Assembly: GCA_963750065.1 (NCBI GenBank)
Contig: CAVVPK010000012.1
Location: 124,001 to 188,000, forward strand
Length of the DNA stretch: 64,000 nucleotides
From: CAVSRC01 sp963750065
GTDB taxonomy: Bacteria; Pseudomonadota; Alphaproteobacteria; Rhizobiales; Kaistiaceae
Reading direction: 5' to 3'
A program made the translations under genes and the position numbers. Under the pieces are notes generated by a model. That model worked only from the letters and a program-made list of their open reading frames with translations. It ran no database searches and was not told the DNA's origin. Within the stretch, counting starts at the first letter, position 1. Every line of letters starts with the position of its first letter. Shown here piece by piece: positions 1 to 7,825 of the stretch.

Positions 1-372
1 CGCGGCAAGCCCGAGCAGCGCGTGCTCGATGTCGTTACCGGACAGGATCAGCAGCGGATGGTCGAGCGACAGGTCGAATGCGATGAGCGCCTCGCCGATG
101 CGGCGCACCCGTTCGAGCGCCTCAGCGTAGGTGACCGTGCGCCAGTCCTCGCCGCCATTGCGGTCGGCCAGGAACAGCGTATCGGGTGTGGCCCCGGCAT
201 AGTGCACCAGCCGGTCGGTGAGGCGCGGCGGGAAGGCCGGCAGGTCACCGGCCTGGCGCACCAGGATCGTCCCGTCAGACCGCCGGTCGACGAGAACCTC
301 GGGCTCCCAGAAACGGACTTTGCGCAGCGGCGCCGCTTCGATGGCGGCGGCCTGCGGAACGGCAACAGTCAA
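1..372 (-). CDS. Feruloyl/p-coumaroyl-CoA synthetase, N-terminal part
   Basis: Partial gene running off the left edge; only the first 124 residues are visible. The translation (start MTVAVPQAA, then KVRFWEPEV, TDRLVHYAGATPDTLFLADR, VTYAEALERVRRIGEAL, ILSGNDIEHALLGLAA) matches the N-terminal region of AMP-binding feruloyl-CoA synthases. These activate hydroxycinnamates to CoA thioesters in the cytosol. I place the start at a TTG because a strong GGGGAGGA (381-388, complementary strand) lies 8 nt upstream and no ATG fits. The adenylate-forming motifs are outside the window. The hydratase, MarR regulator and aromatic-acid importer to the right support a role in ferulate/p-coumarate use. It is transcribed away from them, and the region between carries a probable operator. 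The family call is good; the exact substrate is inferred. Confidence 0.8.
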   Translation of the reverse strand, partial: MTVAVPQAAAIEAAPLRKVRFWEPEVLVDRRSDGTILVRQAGDLPAFPPRLTDRLVHYAGATPDTLFLADRNGGEDWRTVTYAEALERVRRIGEALIAFDLSLDHPLLILSGNDIEHALLGLAA

Positions 373-482
373 AATGCGTGTCCTCCCCACGCGGCCGGGC
401 CCGCCGGCACCGAGTCCCCGCCAGCTTCCCTCCGGCCGGCCGGGCAGCGCGCCTTGACCGCTCCATCTTGGCACGTCGGCCC

Positions 483-520
483 GTATTTCGTCCACTAGGA
501 AACAAATCTGGCCGGCGTGA
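483..520. promoter_or_regulatory. Probable CouR/MarR operator, copy A
   Basis: A 38-bp segment repeated in the same orientation at 1598-1635 with only two differences. Its core is an imperfect palindrome, ATTTCGTCC-N5-GGAAACAAAT. It lies about 110 bp upstream of the CoA-synthetase start. Regulation by the MarR protein at 2508-3011 is inferred from position and symmetry. Confidence 0.6.
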
Positions 521-547
521 TGCACACGGCCGCTGGCCTGCGGCAGC

Positions 548-970
548 ATGATTTGCGTGCACGACGGCCGCTCGCGCGATAGACAGACGATAAGCCCGAC
601 AGGCGACAACAGGACAGGGCAATTGCCGTCAGCCTTCCGCCGTCACCCGGTTCTTGTCTCGGCGTTCGTCGTCTTCACGCTGCTGGCGCTGTTCTTCGCC
701 GGTCGCTTCACTGCCCGAGCGATCTACTGGTCGACCCATCAGAACCAGCCCGTCGCCGCCTGGATGACGGTCGGCTACATCGCCCATAGCTGGAATCTGG
801 ATCCCCGCAACCTTGAGGCCGCGGCGCAATTGCCGCCGCCCGCCGGCCACCCCTTGACGCTGGGTGAAATTGCCAGTGAGCGCGGCGTGCCGGTAGATGA
901 ACTCATCGCCGCCGTCGAGGCCGCCATCGTCAAGCTCCAGGCCGACAAGCACGGACACAAGCCGCCGTGA
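548..970 (+). CDS. Small membrane-anchored protein of unknown function
   Basis: 140 residues from ATG 548. One hydrophobic segment (about residues 35-55, PVLVSAFVVFTLLALFFAG) anchors a C-terminal domain of about 80 residues containing WNLDPRNLEAAAQLP and TLGEIASERGVPVDELI. That domain reads like a small helical regulatory or scaffold domain. The first 25 residues are polar and basic. A TTG at 623 preceded by AGGACAGG would remove them and is an alternative start. The stop overlaps the GTG start of the DedA gene, so the two are almost certainly co-translated. I do not recognise a functional family; a partner role for the DedA protein is the natural guess. Confidence 0.65.
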   Translation: MICVHDGRSRDRQTISPTGDNRTGQLPSAFRRHPVLVSAFVVFTLLALFFAGRFTARAIYWSTHQNQPVAAWMTVGYIAHSWNLDPRNLEAAAQLPPPAGHPLTLGEIASERGVPVDELIAAVEAAIVKLQADKHGHKPP

Positions 971-1551
971 CCGACTGGCTTCTTGGGCTCGTGCCGCAGT
1001 ACGGGATCTACCTTCTGGCGGCCGGAACATTCTCTTCGTGCCTGGCTCTGCCATTTCCCGCCTCGATTCTGATGATCGCTGCCGGCGGCTTCGTCGCCTC
1101 GGGAGACCTCGAGCTTGTGACGAGCGCCGCCGCCGCCCTAGGCGGAGCTCTGATCGGCGACCAGGTTGGCTATTTCGGCGGACGCTGGGGCGGATCGCGC
1201 CTCATCGAGCGGCTCAGCGCTCGCGCCGAGCCGCTTTCAAAGGCGACCGCCTTCCTCGCCACTCGCGGCGGCATCGCCGTCTTCCTGTCGCGCTGGCTCG
1301 CCGCCGCCCTCGGCCCCTATGTCAACCTCGCCGCGGGTGCGGCGGGGCTTCCCTGGCTGCGCTTCACTGTGTGGGGCGCACTCGGCGAGGCCGTCTGGGT
1401 CGCGGTCTATATCGGCGCCGGCTTCACCTTTTCCGGTAACCTCGCCGCCGCCTCCGGCATGGCCTTCGATATGCTGGGACTGCTGGCGGCCGGTGCCGTG
1501 GCCATCGGGCTTGGATACTGGCTCCTGGCGGTGTTGCGGGCCGAGCGCTGA
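967..1551 (+). CDS. DedA family membrane protein
   Basis: 194 residues from a GTG start overlapping the preceding stop. The sequence shows the DedA (SNARE-associated) pattern: an N-terminal hydrophobic region with LPFPASILMIAAGGF, then GALIGDQVGYFGGRWGG, a long amphipathic stretch, FLSRWLAAALGPYVNLAAGAAGLPWLRF, and two C-terminal membrane spans. DedA proteins are inner-membrane proteins linked to lipid-carrier transport and envelope homeostasis. No link to aromatic catabolism is known, so its position between the two copies of a 38-bp operator-like repeat is unexpected. The family call is firm; the substrate is unknown. Confidence 0.85.
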   Translation: MTDWLLGLVPQYGIYLLAAGTFSSCLALPFPASILMIAAGGFVASGDLELVTSAAAALGGALIGDQVGYFGGRWGGSRLIERLSARAEPLSKATAFLATRGGIAVFLSRWLAAALGPYVNLAAGAAGLPWLRFTVWGALGEAVWVAVYIGAGFTFSGNLAAASGMAFDMLGLLAAGAVAIGLGYWLLAVLRAER

Positions 1552-1597
1552 GCGCGCGAACGGCAGCTGCAGCCGATTCGGCTTGACAGGTCAGTCG

Positions 1598-1635
1598 GTA
1601 TTTCGTCCACTAGGAAACAAATATGGCCGGCGCGA
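1598..1635. promoter_or_regulatory. Probable CouR/MarR operator, copy B, with promoter
   Basis: Direct repeat of 483-520; the first 25 bp are identical. A TTGACA (-35-like) at 1583-1588 lies just upstream, so the palindrome would cover the -10 region of the promoter for the hydratase-MarR-amidohydrolase-ABC operon, which suits repression. Confidence 0.6.
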
Positions 1636-1716
1636 CGGCGCCCGAAAATCGGCTGAAACGCCGCCAGAACCCAGGAAATGGGCCAAGAGCGGTCATGGGA
1701 GGAAGCCGGACTGCGC

Positions 1717-2511
1717 ATGTCCACCGAGCTGGTCACCTATGCCCTTGAGGGCGACATTGCGCTTATCGGCCTCAACCGGCCGGAGAAGCGCAATGCCATT
1801 TCGGACGCAGTGGTCGAGGCCCTGGCCGAAGCGGTCGAGCGTGCTTCCGGCGAGGCCAAGGCGGGCGTCATCCACGGCGTCGGGGCGCATTTCTGCGCCG
1901 GGCTCGATCTTGCCGAACACATCGACAAGACCCCGATCGAAGGCATTCACGGCTCGCGCCGCTGGCATCAGGTCTTCGACCACATCCAGCGCGGCACCAT
2001 CCCCTTCGTGGCGGCGCTCACTGGCGCGGTCGTCGGGGGCGGTCTGGAACTGGCCGCTTCGGCCCACATCCGCGTTGCCGACACGACCGCCTTCTTCGCC
2101 CTGCCGGAAGGCCAGCGCGGCATCTTCGTTGGCGGCAGCGGCTCGGTAAGGGTGGCGCGCCTGATGACGGTGGCGCGCATGACCGATCTGATGCTGACCG
2201 GGCGGGTGCTCGGCGCTGAGGAAGGCGAACGCAGCAATCTGGTGCAGTATGTGGTCGAAGCCGGTATGGCGCTCGACAAGGCCCGGGAGCTGGCCCGTGT
2301 CGCCGCCAGCAATGCGGCCCTATCCAACTACGCCATCATCAACGCGCTGCCGCGCATCCAGGACATGGCCCAGGACGACGGCCTCTTCGTCGAATCGCTG
2401 GTCGCCGCCTTCACCCAGACGAGCCCCGAGGCGAGCCAGCGCCTGAAGGCATTCCTCGACAAGCGCGCGGCCAAAGTCGCCGCGCCGCGAGATGTGGTGA
2501 GCCGCAAGTGA
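1717..2511 (+). CDS. Crotonase-fold hydroxycinnamoyl-CoA hydratase/lyase (CouA-like)
   Basis: 264 residues from ATG 1717 (STELVTYALEGDIALIGLNRPEKRNAIS). I prefer this start to the in-frame ATG at 1678 because the homologous region begins here and GGAGGAA lies at 1699-1705. Crotonase marks: RPEKRNAI near residue 22, the oxyanion-hole segment GAHFCAGLDL, GAVVGGGLELAASAHIRVA, and the acidic ALPEGQRGIFVGGSGS. The enzyme would hydrate the CoA thioester made by the adjacent synthetase and, if lyase-type, release the benzaldehyde and acetyl-CoA. The order hydratase, MarR regulator, amidohydrolase, ABC importer resembles the p-coumarate (cou) region of Rhodopseudomonas palustris. Hydratase versus hydratase/lyase cannot be settled from sequence alone. 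Its stop overlaps the next start. Confidence 0.82.
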   Translation: MSTELVTYALEGDIALIGLNRPEKRNAISDAVVEALAEAVERASGEAKAGVIHGVGAHFCAGLDLAEHIDKTPIEGIHGSRRWHQVFDHIQRGTIPFVAALTGAVVGGGLELAASAHIRVADTTAFFALPEGQRGIFVGGSGSVRVARLMTVARMTDLMLTGRVLGAEEGERSNLVQYVVEAGMALDKARELARVAASNAALSNYAIINALPRIQDMAQDDGLFVESLVAAFTQTSPEASQRLKAFLDKRAAKVAAPRDVVSRK

Positions 2512-3011
2512 CGCGCCACGAGAAGATTGCCCTGCCGCTGTCCCCATCCGCCGCCGCGCCCGTGGTGCCCGACGAGGTCGAATTCGGCCCGCTGACCGGG
2601 CTTGCCGGCTTCATGCTGCGCCTGGCGCAGCTTCACCTCTTCGAATCCTTCTTCCGCGATTTCGGCGCGCGCGGCATCACGCCCGGCCAGATCGGCATTC
2701 TGGTCGCCATCGGCCGCAATCCCGGCGTCCGTCAGGGCGTGCTCGCCGATGCACTGCATATCAAATGGTCGAACATGGCCAAGATCATCCGCCTGTTCGA
2801 AGGACAGGGCCTGGTCGAGCGCCGGGTGCCGGCGAGCGACCGCCGCGCCGTCGAGCTGCACTTGACGGAGAAGGGGAGCATCGCCGTCGACGAGACCGTT
2901 CCACAACTGACCATCAGCGACCAGGCAGCGACCACCGCATTGACCGCACGCGAGCGCGACACGCTGCTCAGGCTTCTGGCGAAACTGGCTGAGCCGGCGA
3001 GGGCGCGATGA
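2508..3011 (+). CDS. MarR-family regulator, CouR-like
   Basis: 167 residues from GTG 2508, overlapping the hydratase stop by 4 nt. A winged-helix core spans about residues 60-130: TPGQIGILVAIGRNPGVRQGVLADAL, then the recognition helix region IKWSNMAKIIRLFEGQGLVERR and the wing VPASDRRAVELHLTEKG. In the cou system a MarR protein represses the synthetase/hydratase genes and is released by the CoA-thioester product. The two palindromic repeats at 483 and 1598 are the obvious candidate targets. A 25-residue polar, proline-rich N-terminal extension precedes the MarR fold. Family call very safe; effector inferred. Confidence 0.85.
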   Translation: MTRHEKIALPLSPSAAAPVVPDEVEFGPLTGLAGFMLRLAQLHLFESFFRDFGARGITPGQIGILVAIGRNPGVRQGVLADALHIKWSNMAKIIRLFEGQGLVERRVPASDRRAVELHLTEKGSIAVDETVPQLTISDQAATTALTARERDTLLRLLAKLAEPARAR

Positions 3012-3880
3012 CCATGAACCTCGACGACATCGTCGCCATCGACATCCACACCCATGCCGAGGAGCCCTGCGGCACCCATCCGGACGACGGCTACGACGAC
3101 TTCCAGGCGGCGATGACGGCCTATTTCAAATCGCCCCATCCGCATCCGCCGACCGTGCCAGAGACGGCCGCCTATTATCGCGAGCGCAAGATCGCCTGTG
3201 TCATCTTCCCGGTCGATGCCGAACGCGAGACCGGCTTTCGCCGCTACGCCAACCAGGAGTTGGCGGAGCTTGCCAGCCGGTTCTCCGACGTCCTGATTCC
3301 CTTCGCCTCCATCGACCCGGCCAAGGGCAAGGCCGGCGCCCGCGAGGCGCGACGACTTGTCGCCGACTTCGGCATTCGCGGCTTCAAGTTCCACCCCACC
3401 ATGCAAGGCTTCTATCCCAATGACCGCAGCGCCTATCCGCTCTACGAGGCGATCGCCGAGGCCGGCGTGCCGGCGCTCTTCCACACCGGCCAGACAGGGG
3501 TCGGCTCCGGCATGCGCGGCGGCATGGGCATGCGGCTGAAATATTCCAATCCGCTCTATCTGGACGACGTCGCGGCCGATTTCCCCGACATGCCGATCAT
3601 CCTGGCCCACCCTTCCTTTCCGTGGCAGGAGGAAGCGCTCGCCGTCGCCCAGCACAAGCCCAACGTCTATATCGACCTGTCCGGCTGGTCGCCGAAATAC
3701 TTTCCGCCGATCCTGGTGAAATACGCGAACTCAATTCTGAAGCACAAAGTACTGTTCGGTTCCGACTGGCCGGCGATCGCACCCGATCGCTGGCTGGCGG
3801 ATTTTGCGAGCCTGGACATTAAGCCCGAGGTCCGGCCGCTGATCCTGAAAGAGAATGCTAGGAGCCTGCTTGGGCTTTAA
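3008..3880 (+). CDS. Amidohydrolase 2 family metal-dependent hydrolase/decarboxylase
   Basis: 290 residues from ATG 3008, overlapping the MarR stop (ATGA). TIM-barrel amidohydrolase marks: metal ligands IDIHTHAEEPCGTHP (residues 11-25), FKFHPTMQGFYPNDR in the middle, ILAHPSFPWQEEAL, and the C-terminal acid in LFGSDWPAIAPDRW. The family includes ACMS decarboxylase-like and other aromatic-acid (de)carboxylases and lactonases. It sits tightly inside the hydroxycinnamate operon, as in related Rhizobiales loci, yet no step of ferulate or p-coumarate breakdown needs it. It may act on a derivative such as a lactone or ester. Family firm, reaction unknown. Confidence 0.82.
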   Translation: MTMNLDDIVAIDIHTHAEEPCGTHPDDGYDDFQAAMTAYFKSPHPHPPTVPETAAYYRERKIACVIFPVDAERETGFRRYANQELAELASRFSDVLIPFASIDPAKGKAGAREARRLVADFGIRGFKFHPTMQGFYPNDRSAYPLYEAIAEAGVPALFHTGQTGVGSGMRGGMGMRLKYSNPLYLDDVAADFPDMPIILAHPSFPWQEEALAVAQHKPNVYIDLSGWSPKYFPPILVKYANSILKHKVLFGSDWPAIAPDRWLADFASLDIKPEVRPLILKENARSLLGL

Positions 3881-3895
3881 AGGGAGGGAAATGAC

Positions 3896-5152
3896 ATGAG
3901 CCGCAAGTCGCAGTCCTGGACCGGCAGTGCCGGCCCGCGCATGACCCGCCGCACGTTTGCAGCGGGTGTCGGTGCCCTCGGCCTGGTCGCCGGGACCGCA
4001 CCGTTCTCGATCGCCCGCGCCGCTGGCGGTGCGCTCAAGGTCGGCGTCATCCTGCCGCGTTCAGGCTACATGGCCGGCATCGGCCAGGATTGCCAGCGCG
4101 GCGTCGACATCGCCGCACCGATCCTCAAGGAACTCGGCTATCCCGCTCTCGAGATCATGAACGCCGATACCGAATCGAGCGTCGACACGGCGCGCTCGCG
4201 CGCCGAGCAGCTCATCGGCGACGGCGCCCAGCTCCTCGTCGGTGCCTTCGATTCGGGCGAGAGCGCGGCCATCGCCCAGGTCGCCGAACAGAAGGGCATC
4301 CCCTTCGTCATCAACATCGCCGGGGCGCCCGAGATCACCGAGCAGGGCTACAAGTACGTCTTCCGCAACTTCCCCGCTGCGCCGACGATCCTGGGCGATG
4401 CCTTCGCCAACCAGATGGAACTCTTCGGCATGACCGGCGCCTCGCCGAAAACGGCGGTGTTTCTGCACGTCAACGATACCTTCGGTACCGCCATGGCCAA
4501 GGGTGTCGGCATCGTCTCGTCCAAGTTCCCGCTGCCCTACAAGATCGTCCAGGAAATCGCCTACGATCCGGCGACCAAGGACCTCTCGGTCGAGGTCGCC
4601 AAGGCCAAGGCCGCCAAGGCCGACGTGCTCTTGGTCGTCAGCCGGCTCAACGACGCCATGCTGATGACCCGCGAGTTGATCAAGCAGCGCTGGACGCCGG
4701 AAGCCGTGCTCAGCATGGGACCGGGCTGGTACGAGGACCAGTATCTGAAGACGCTGGGCAAGTACGCCGACGGACCCATCAGCTTCGTGCCCTGGTACGA
4801 TCCCAACAAGAAGCTGAGCCAGATCCTGGAAGCGGCGCTCGCCAAGGCCGATCCGGGCGTGAACCTGAACACCAACCACATCTTCACCTTCGAGGCGCTG
4901 ATGGTTGCCGCCGACGCGTACAAGCGCGCCGGCTCGACCGATCCCAAGGCGCTGGTCGAGGCGATCCGCACCACCGACATCACCGACAATGCCAGCATCG
5001 GTCCCGGCATCAAGTTCGACGCCAAGGGCCAGAATGCCGGCGTCAAGGATGGCGCCATCCAGAACCGCGGCGGCAAGCTGGTGACTATCGCGCCCAAGGA
5101 AGCTGCCAATGCCAAGCCGGAATGGCCGATGAAGCCGTATAATCAGCGCTAG
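3896..5152 (+). CDS. ABC importer substrate-binding protein (CouP-like, aromatic acids)
   Basis: 418 residues. The start has AGGGAGGG 6-14 nt upstream. A twin-arginine-like leader (MTRRTFAAGVGALGLVAG, ending SIARA near residue 42) sends it to the periplasm. The mature part is a type I Leu/Ile/Val-binding fold (ALKVGVILPRSGYMAGIGQD, LIGDGAQLLVGAFDSGES, FVINIAGAPEITEQGYKYVFR). The family binds branched-chain amino acids or, in clusters with aromatic catabolic genes, hydroxycinnamates and benzoates (CouP of Rhodopseudomonas). The cou context makes an aromatic ligand likely. It is first of a SBP-permease-permease-ATPase-ATPase run and is followed by a hairpin. Confidence 0.85.
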   Translation: MSRKSQSWTGSAGPRMTRRTFAAGVGALGLVAGTAPFSIARAAGGALKVGVILPRSGYMAGIGQDCQRGVDIAAPILKELGYPALEIMNADTESSVDTARSRAEQLIGDGAQLLVGAFDSGESAAIAQVAEQKGIPFVINIAGAPEITEQGYKYVFRNFPAAPTILGDAFANQMELFGMTGASPKTAVFLHVNDTFGTAMAKGVGIVSSKFPLPYKIVQEIAYDPATKDLSVEVAKAKAAKADVLLVVSRLNDAMLMTRELIKQRWTPEAVLSMGPGWYEDQYLKTLGKYADGPISFVPWYDPNKKLSQILEAALAKADPGVNLNTNHIFTFEALMVAADAYKRAGSTDPKALVEAIRTTDITDNASIGPGIKFDAKGQNAGVKDGAIQNRGGKLVTIAPKEAANAKPEWPMKPYNQR

Positions 5153-5175
5153 GACGCTCGAACGACGGAAACCAC

Positions 5176-5200
5176 CTCCGGCCGCGACCTGCGGCCGGAG
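5176..5200 (+). other. Hairpin after the binding-protein gene
   Basis: Perfect 10-bp stem CTCCGGCCGC / GCGGCCGGAG with a 5-nt loop, 23 nt after the binding-protein stop and 24 nt before the permease start. There is no T-run, so it more likely stabilises the upstream mRNA or attenuates transcription than terminates it fully. Confidence 0.7.
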
Positions 5201-5224
5201 CCGGTTGTTCCAGGAGGGGGCGGG

Positions 5225-6094
5225 GTGCCCGCGGAAGTCTATCTCAACGTTGCCGTCAGCGGCGTGTTGACCGGTCTGGTCTACGGGCTGATGGCGCTCG
5301 GCCTGTCGGTCATCTTCGGCGTCGTACGCGTGGTCAACTTCGCCCACGGCGAGATGATGACGATCGCGATGTACATCGCCGTCACGCTGTTCGCGACGCT
5401 CGGCCTCGATCCGCTGATCATGCTGGTGCCGATCGCCGCGGTCCTCTTCGCCTTCGGCTACCTGTTGCAGCGACGTGTCATCAACGCCTTCATCACCCGG
5501 CCGGAGACCAGCCAGTTCCTGCTCATGATCGCCATTGCGATCGTTATTTCGAACGTACTTCTGATCATCTATGGGCCGGACGCCCAGGGGGTGCAGACCG
5601 CCTATTCCTATGACAGCTTCGCCGTCGGCACGCTGATCGTCGACGCCACCAAACTCTATGCCGCCGGTGTATCGATCGTCGTCGCCGCAGGTCTCTACGC
5701 CTTCTTCCGCTTCACAGCGGTGGGCACCGCCATCCGCGCCTGTGCCGACAACCATACCGGCGCCCTGGTGGTCGGCCTCAATGTCCAGCATCTCTATGCG
5801 TTGACCTTTGGCCTCGGCGCCGCCTGCGTTGGCGCGGCGGGCACCATGCTCGTGCTGCTCACCGATGTGACGCCGGCGCTGGGCCCCGCCTATACGCTGC
5901 TCGCCTTCGTCATCGTCATCACCGGCGGTCTTGGCTCGATGCCGGGTGCGCTTCTCGGCGGCATCCTCATCGGCCTCACCGAGGCGATGGCCGGCCTGCT
6001 GTTCACGCCCTCGGCCAAGAGCATGTTCGGCTTCGCCATCCTGGTTCTGGTGCTTCTCTTCCGCCCGCAGGGCATTCTCGGCCGGAAGGCCTGA
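5225..6094 (+). CDS. ABC importer permease, LivH type
   Basis: 289 residues from GTG 5225, with CAGGAGGGGG just upstream. A hydrophobic protein with about eight membrane spans and LivH hallmarks: LVYGLMALGLSVIFGVVRVVNFAHGEMM near the N-terminus, AIRACADNHTGALVVGLNVQHLYALTFGLGAA (the loop contacting the ATPase), then VIVITGGLGSMPGALLGGILIGL. It would form the membrane channel with the LivM-type protein encoded 4 nt downstream. Context assigns it to the hydroxycinnamate importer. Confidence 0.88.
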   Translation: MPAEVYLNVAVSGVLTGLVYGLMALGLSVIFGVVRVVNFAHGEMMTIAMYIAVTLFATLGLDPLIMLVPIAAVLFAFGYLLQRRVINAFITRPETSQFLLMIAIAIVISNVLLIIYGPDAQGVQTAYSYDSFAVGTLIVDATKLYAAGVSIVVAAGLYAFFRFTAVGTAIRACADNHTGALVVGLNVQHLYALTFGLGAACVGAAGTMLVLLTDVTPALGPAYTLLAFVIVITGGLGSMPGALLGGILIGLTEAMAGLLFTPSAKSMFGFAILVLVLLFRPQGILGRKA

Positions 6095-6098
6095 GACG

Positions 6099-7100
6099 AT
6101 GGAGCGCTTGCGCCTCGGCCTGTCGCCGCTGAGCCTGGTCCTGCTCGCCCTACTGCTGGCCGTGCTGATTGCCGCACCGTGGTTCGCCACCGACTATCTG
6201 GTCACCATCCTCATCCTCGTCTTCTATTTTGCCTACGTCGGCCAGGCGTGGAACGTGATGATGGGCTTCGCCGGCCAGCTCTCGCTCGGCCACGCCCTCT
6301 ACGTCGGGCTCGCCGGCTACCTGGCTGCCGTACTGTTCAAGGATTTCGGTATCGGCCCCTGGTTCGGCTTTGTCGCCTCGCTCCCCGTCACCATGCTGGC
6401 CGGCGCCGTGATCGGCTTCCTGGCGCTGCGCTTCGGCGTCACGGGCGTCTATTTCGCCATCCTCACCATCGCCTTCGCCGAGTTCGCCCGCATCGGCTTC
6501 GATCATCTTTCGATCGTCAATGGCTCCGGCGGATTCTTTCTGCCGGTCGCTTCACAGGACCATGTCGATGCCTGGCTGCTGCGCGGCCCGCCGGTCATGT
6601 TCTATTACGTCATGCTGGCCGCCGCGGTCGCAGCGCTCATCGTCTGCCGCCTGCTGCTCAAGAGCCGCATCGGCTACTACTGGCTGGCGATCCGCGAGGA
6701 CGAGGAAGCGGCCCGCGCCGTCGGCATCAACACGTTCGCCTACAAGATGGCGGCCGTCGTCATTTCCGCCGGCATGACGGCCTTCGGCGGGGTCTTCTAT
6801 GCCTTCTATTACAACAACCTGTTCCCCGAGCAGGTCTTCAACATGTCGCGCTCCATCGAACTGATCGTTGGGCCGATCATCGGCGGGCTGGGCACGCTCT
6901 TCGGCCCCATTGTCGGCGCCTTCCTGCTCACCGGCCTGGCGGAAGGCCTGAACGGACTGCTCGCTGCCGTCGGCATCGACATTCCCGGTGCCAAGCAGGT
7001 GCTCTATGGCGTCTGCCTGTTCATCGTCATCGTCGCGCTCCCCGGCGGCGTCTGGCCGTGGCTGGCGCGTCGATTCGGCCTCACGGAGGACGGGCGGTGA
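6099..7100 (+). CDS. ABC importer permease, LivM type
   Basis: 333 residues from ATG 6099, just after the LivH-type stop. Membrane protein with the LivM signature: AYVGQAWNVMMGFAGQLSLGHALYVGLAGY, LRFGVTGVYFAILTIAFAEF, YYWLAIREDEEAARAVGINTFAYKM (coupling loop), GPIIGGLGTLFGPIVGAFLLT. It overlaps the GTG of the following ATPase gene by 4 nt, showing translational coupling. It pairs with the LivH-type permease as the translocation channel of the aromatic-acid importer. Confidence 0.88.
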   Translation: MERLRLGLSPLSLVLLALLLAVLIAAPWFATDYLVTILILVFYFAYVGQAWNVMMGFAGQLSLGHALYVGLAGYLAAVLFKDFGIGPWFGFVASLPVTMLAGAVIGFLALRFGVTGVYFAILTIAFAEFARIGFDHLSIVNGSGGFFLPVASQDHVDAWLLRGPPVMFYYVMLAAAVAALIVCRLLLKSRIGYYWLAIREDEEAARAVGINTFAYKMAAVVISAGMTAFGGVFYAFYYNNLFPEQVFNMSRSIELIVGPIIGGLGTLFGPIVGAFLLTGLAEGLNGLLAAVGIDIPGAKQVLYGVCLFIVIVALPGGVWPWLARRFGLTEDGR

Positions 7101-7825
7101 GCGCGATTCTGTCGCTTGACAGCGTGACCAAGAGATTTCGCGGCCTGGTGGCCGTGGACGAGGTGTCGCTCGATGTCGAGGCCGGCGAGATCTGCGGCGT
7201 GATCGGACCGAACGGTGCCGGCAAGACGACGCTCTTCAACATGATCGCCGGCGTCTACGTGCCCGACGGCGGCGCCATCACCTTCGCCGGCAATCGCATC
7301 GACGGGCTTCCTGCCGACAAGGTGTGCCGGCGCGGCATCGGGCGTACCTTCCAGCTCGTTCGCCCCTTCCCGGGCCTGACCGTCGAGGACAACGTCATCG
7401 TCGGCGGCCTCCTGCACCGTACATCCGTTACGGCCGCACGTGAAAAGGCGCATGAGCTGCTCCGCCGCCTCGACCTTTACGACAAGTGCCATCAGCGCGC
7501 CTCGTCGCTGACGCTGCCCGACCGCAAGCGGCTCGAGGTGGCGCGCGCGCTCGCCACCGATCCGCAACTCCTTCTGCTCGACGAGGTGATGGCCGGTCTC
7601 AGGCCCACCGAAACCGACCGCATGGTCGCCGCGCTCAAGAGCCTCAACCAGGACACCGGGCTGACCATCGTGCTCATCGAGCATGTGATGCGCGCGGTGA
7701 TGGCATTGGCCTCGCACATTGTGGTGCTGCATCACGGCGCACGCATCGCCGATGGTCGGCCCGAGTCGGTCGTACGCGACGCCGCCGTGATCGAATCCTA
7801 TCTCGGCGTGGAGACGCCGGCATGA
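7097..7825 (+). CDS. ABC importer ATPase, LivG type with atypical signature motif
   Basis: 242 residues from GTG 7097, overlapping the LivM-type stop. Walker A is GPNGAGKTT (residues 35-43), the Q-loop lies in GIGRTFQLVRPFPGLTVEDN, Walker B is LLLLDEVMAGL, and the switch His is in VLIEHVMRAVM. The ABC signature reads LTLPDRKRLEVARAL, lacking the SGG of the usual LSGGQ (LSYGQ in most LivG). Its partner LivF-type ATPase keeps LSGGEQQ, so the two composite ATP sites would be unequal. It powers the importer from the cytosolic side. Confidence 0.87.
   Translation: MSAILSLDSVTKRFRGLVAVDEVSLDVEAGEICGVIGPNGAGKTTLFNMIAGVYVPDGGAITFAGNRIDGLPADKVCRRGIGRTFQLVRPFPGLTVEDNVIVGGLLHRTSVTAAREKAHELLRRLDLYDKCHQRASSLTLPDRKRLEVARALATDPQLLLLDEVMAGLRPTETDRMVAALKSLNQDTGLTIVLIEHVMRAVMALASHIVVLHHGARIADGRPESVVRDAAVIESYLGVETPA

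Noticed and set aside
1678..1716. Earlier ATG for the hydratase
   Set aside because: The 13 extra residues lack similarity to crotonases, and the ribosome-binding site lies better for 1717.
4061..6190. A 709-residue minus-strand frame
   Set aside because: Antisense to two convincing transport genes; no motif of its own.
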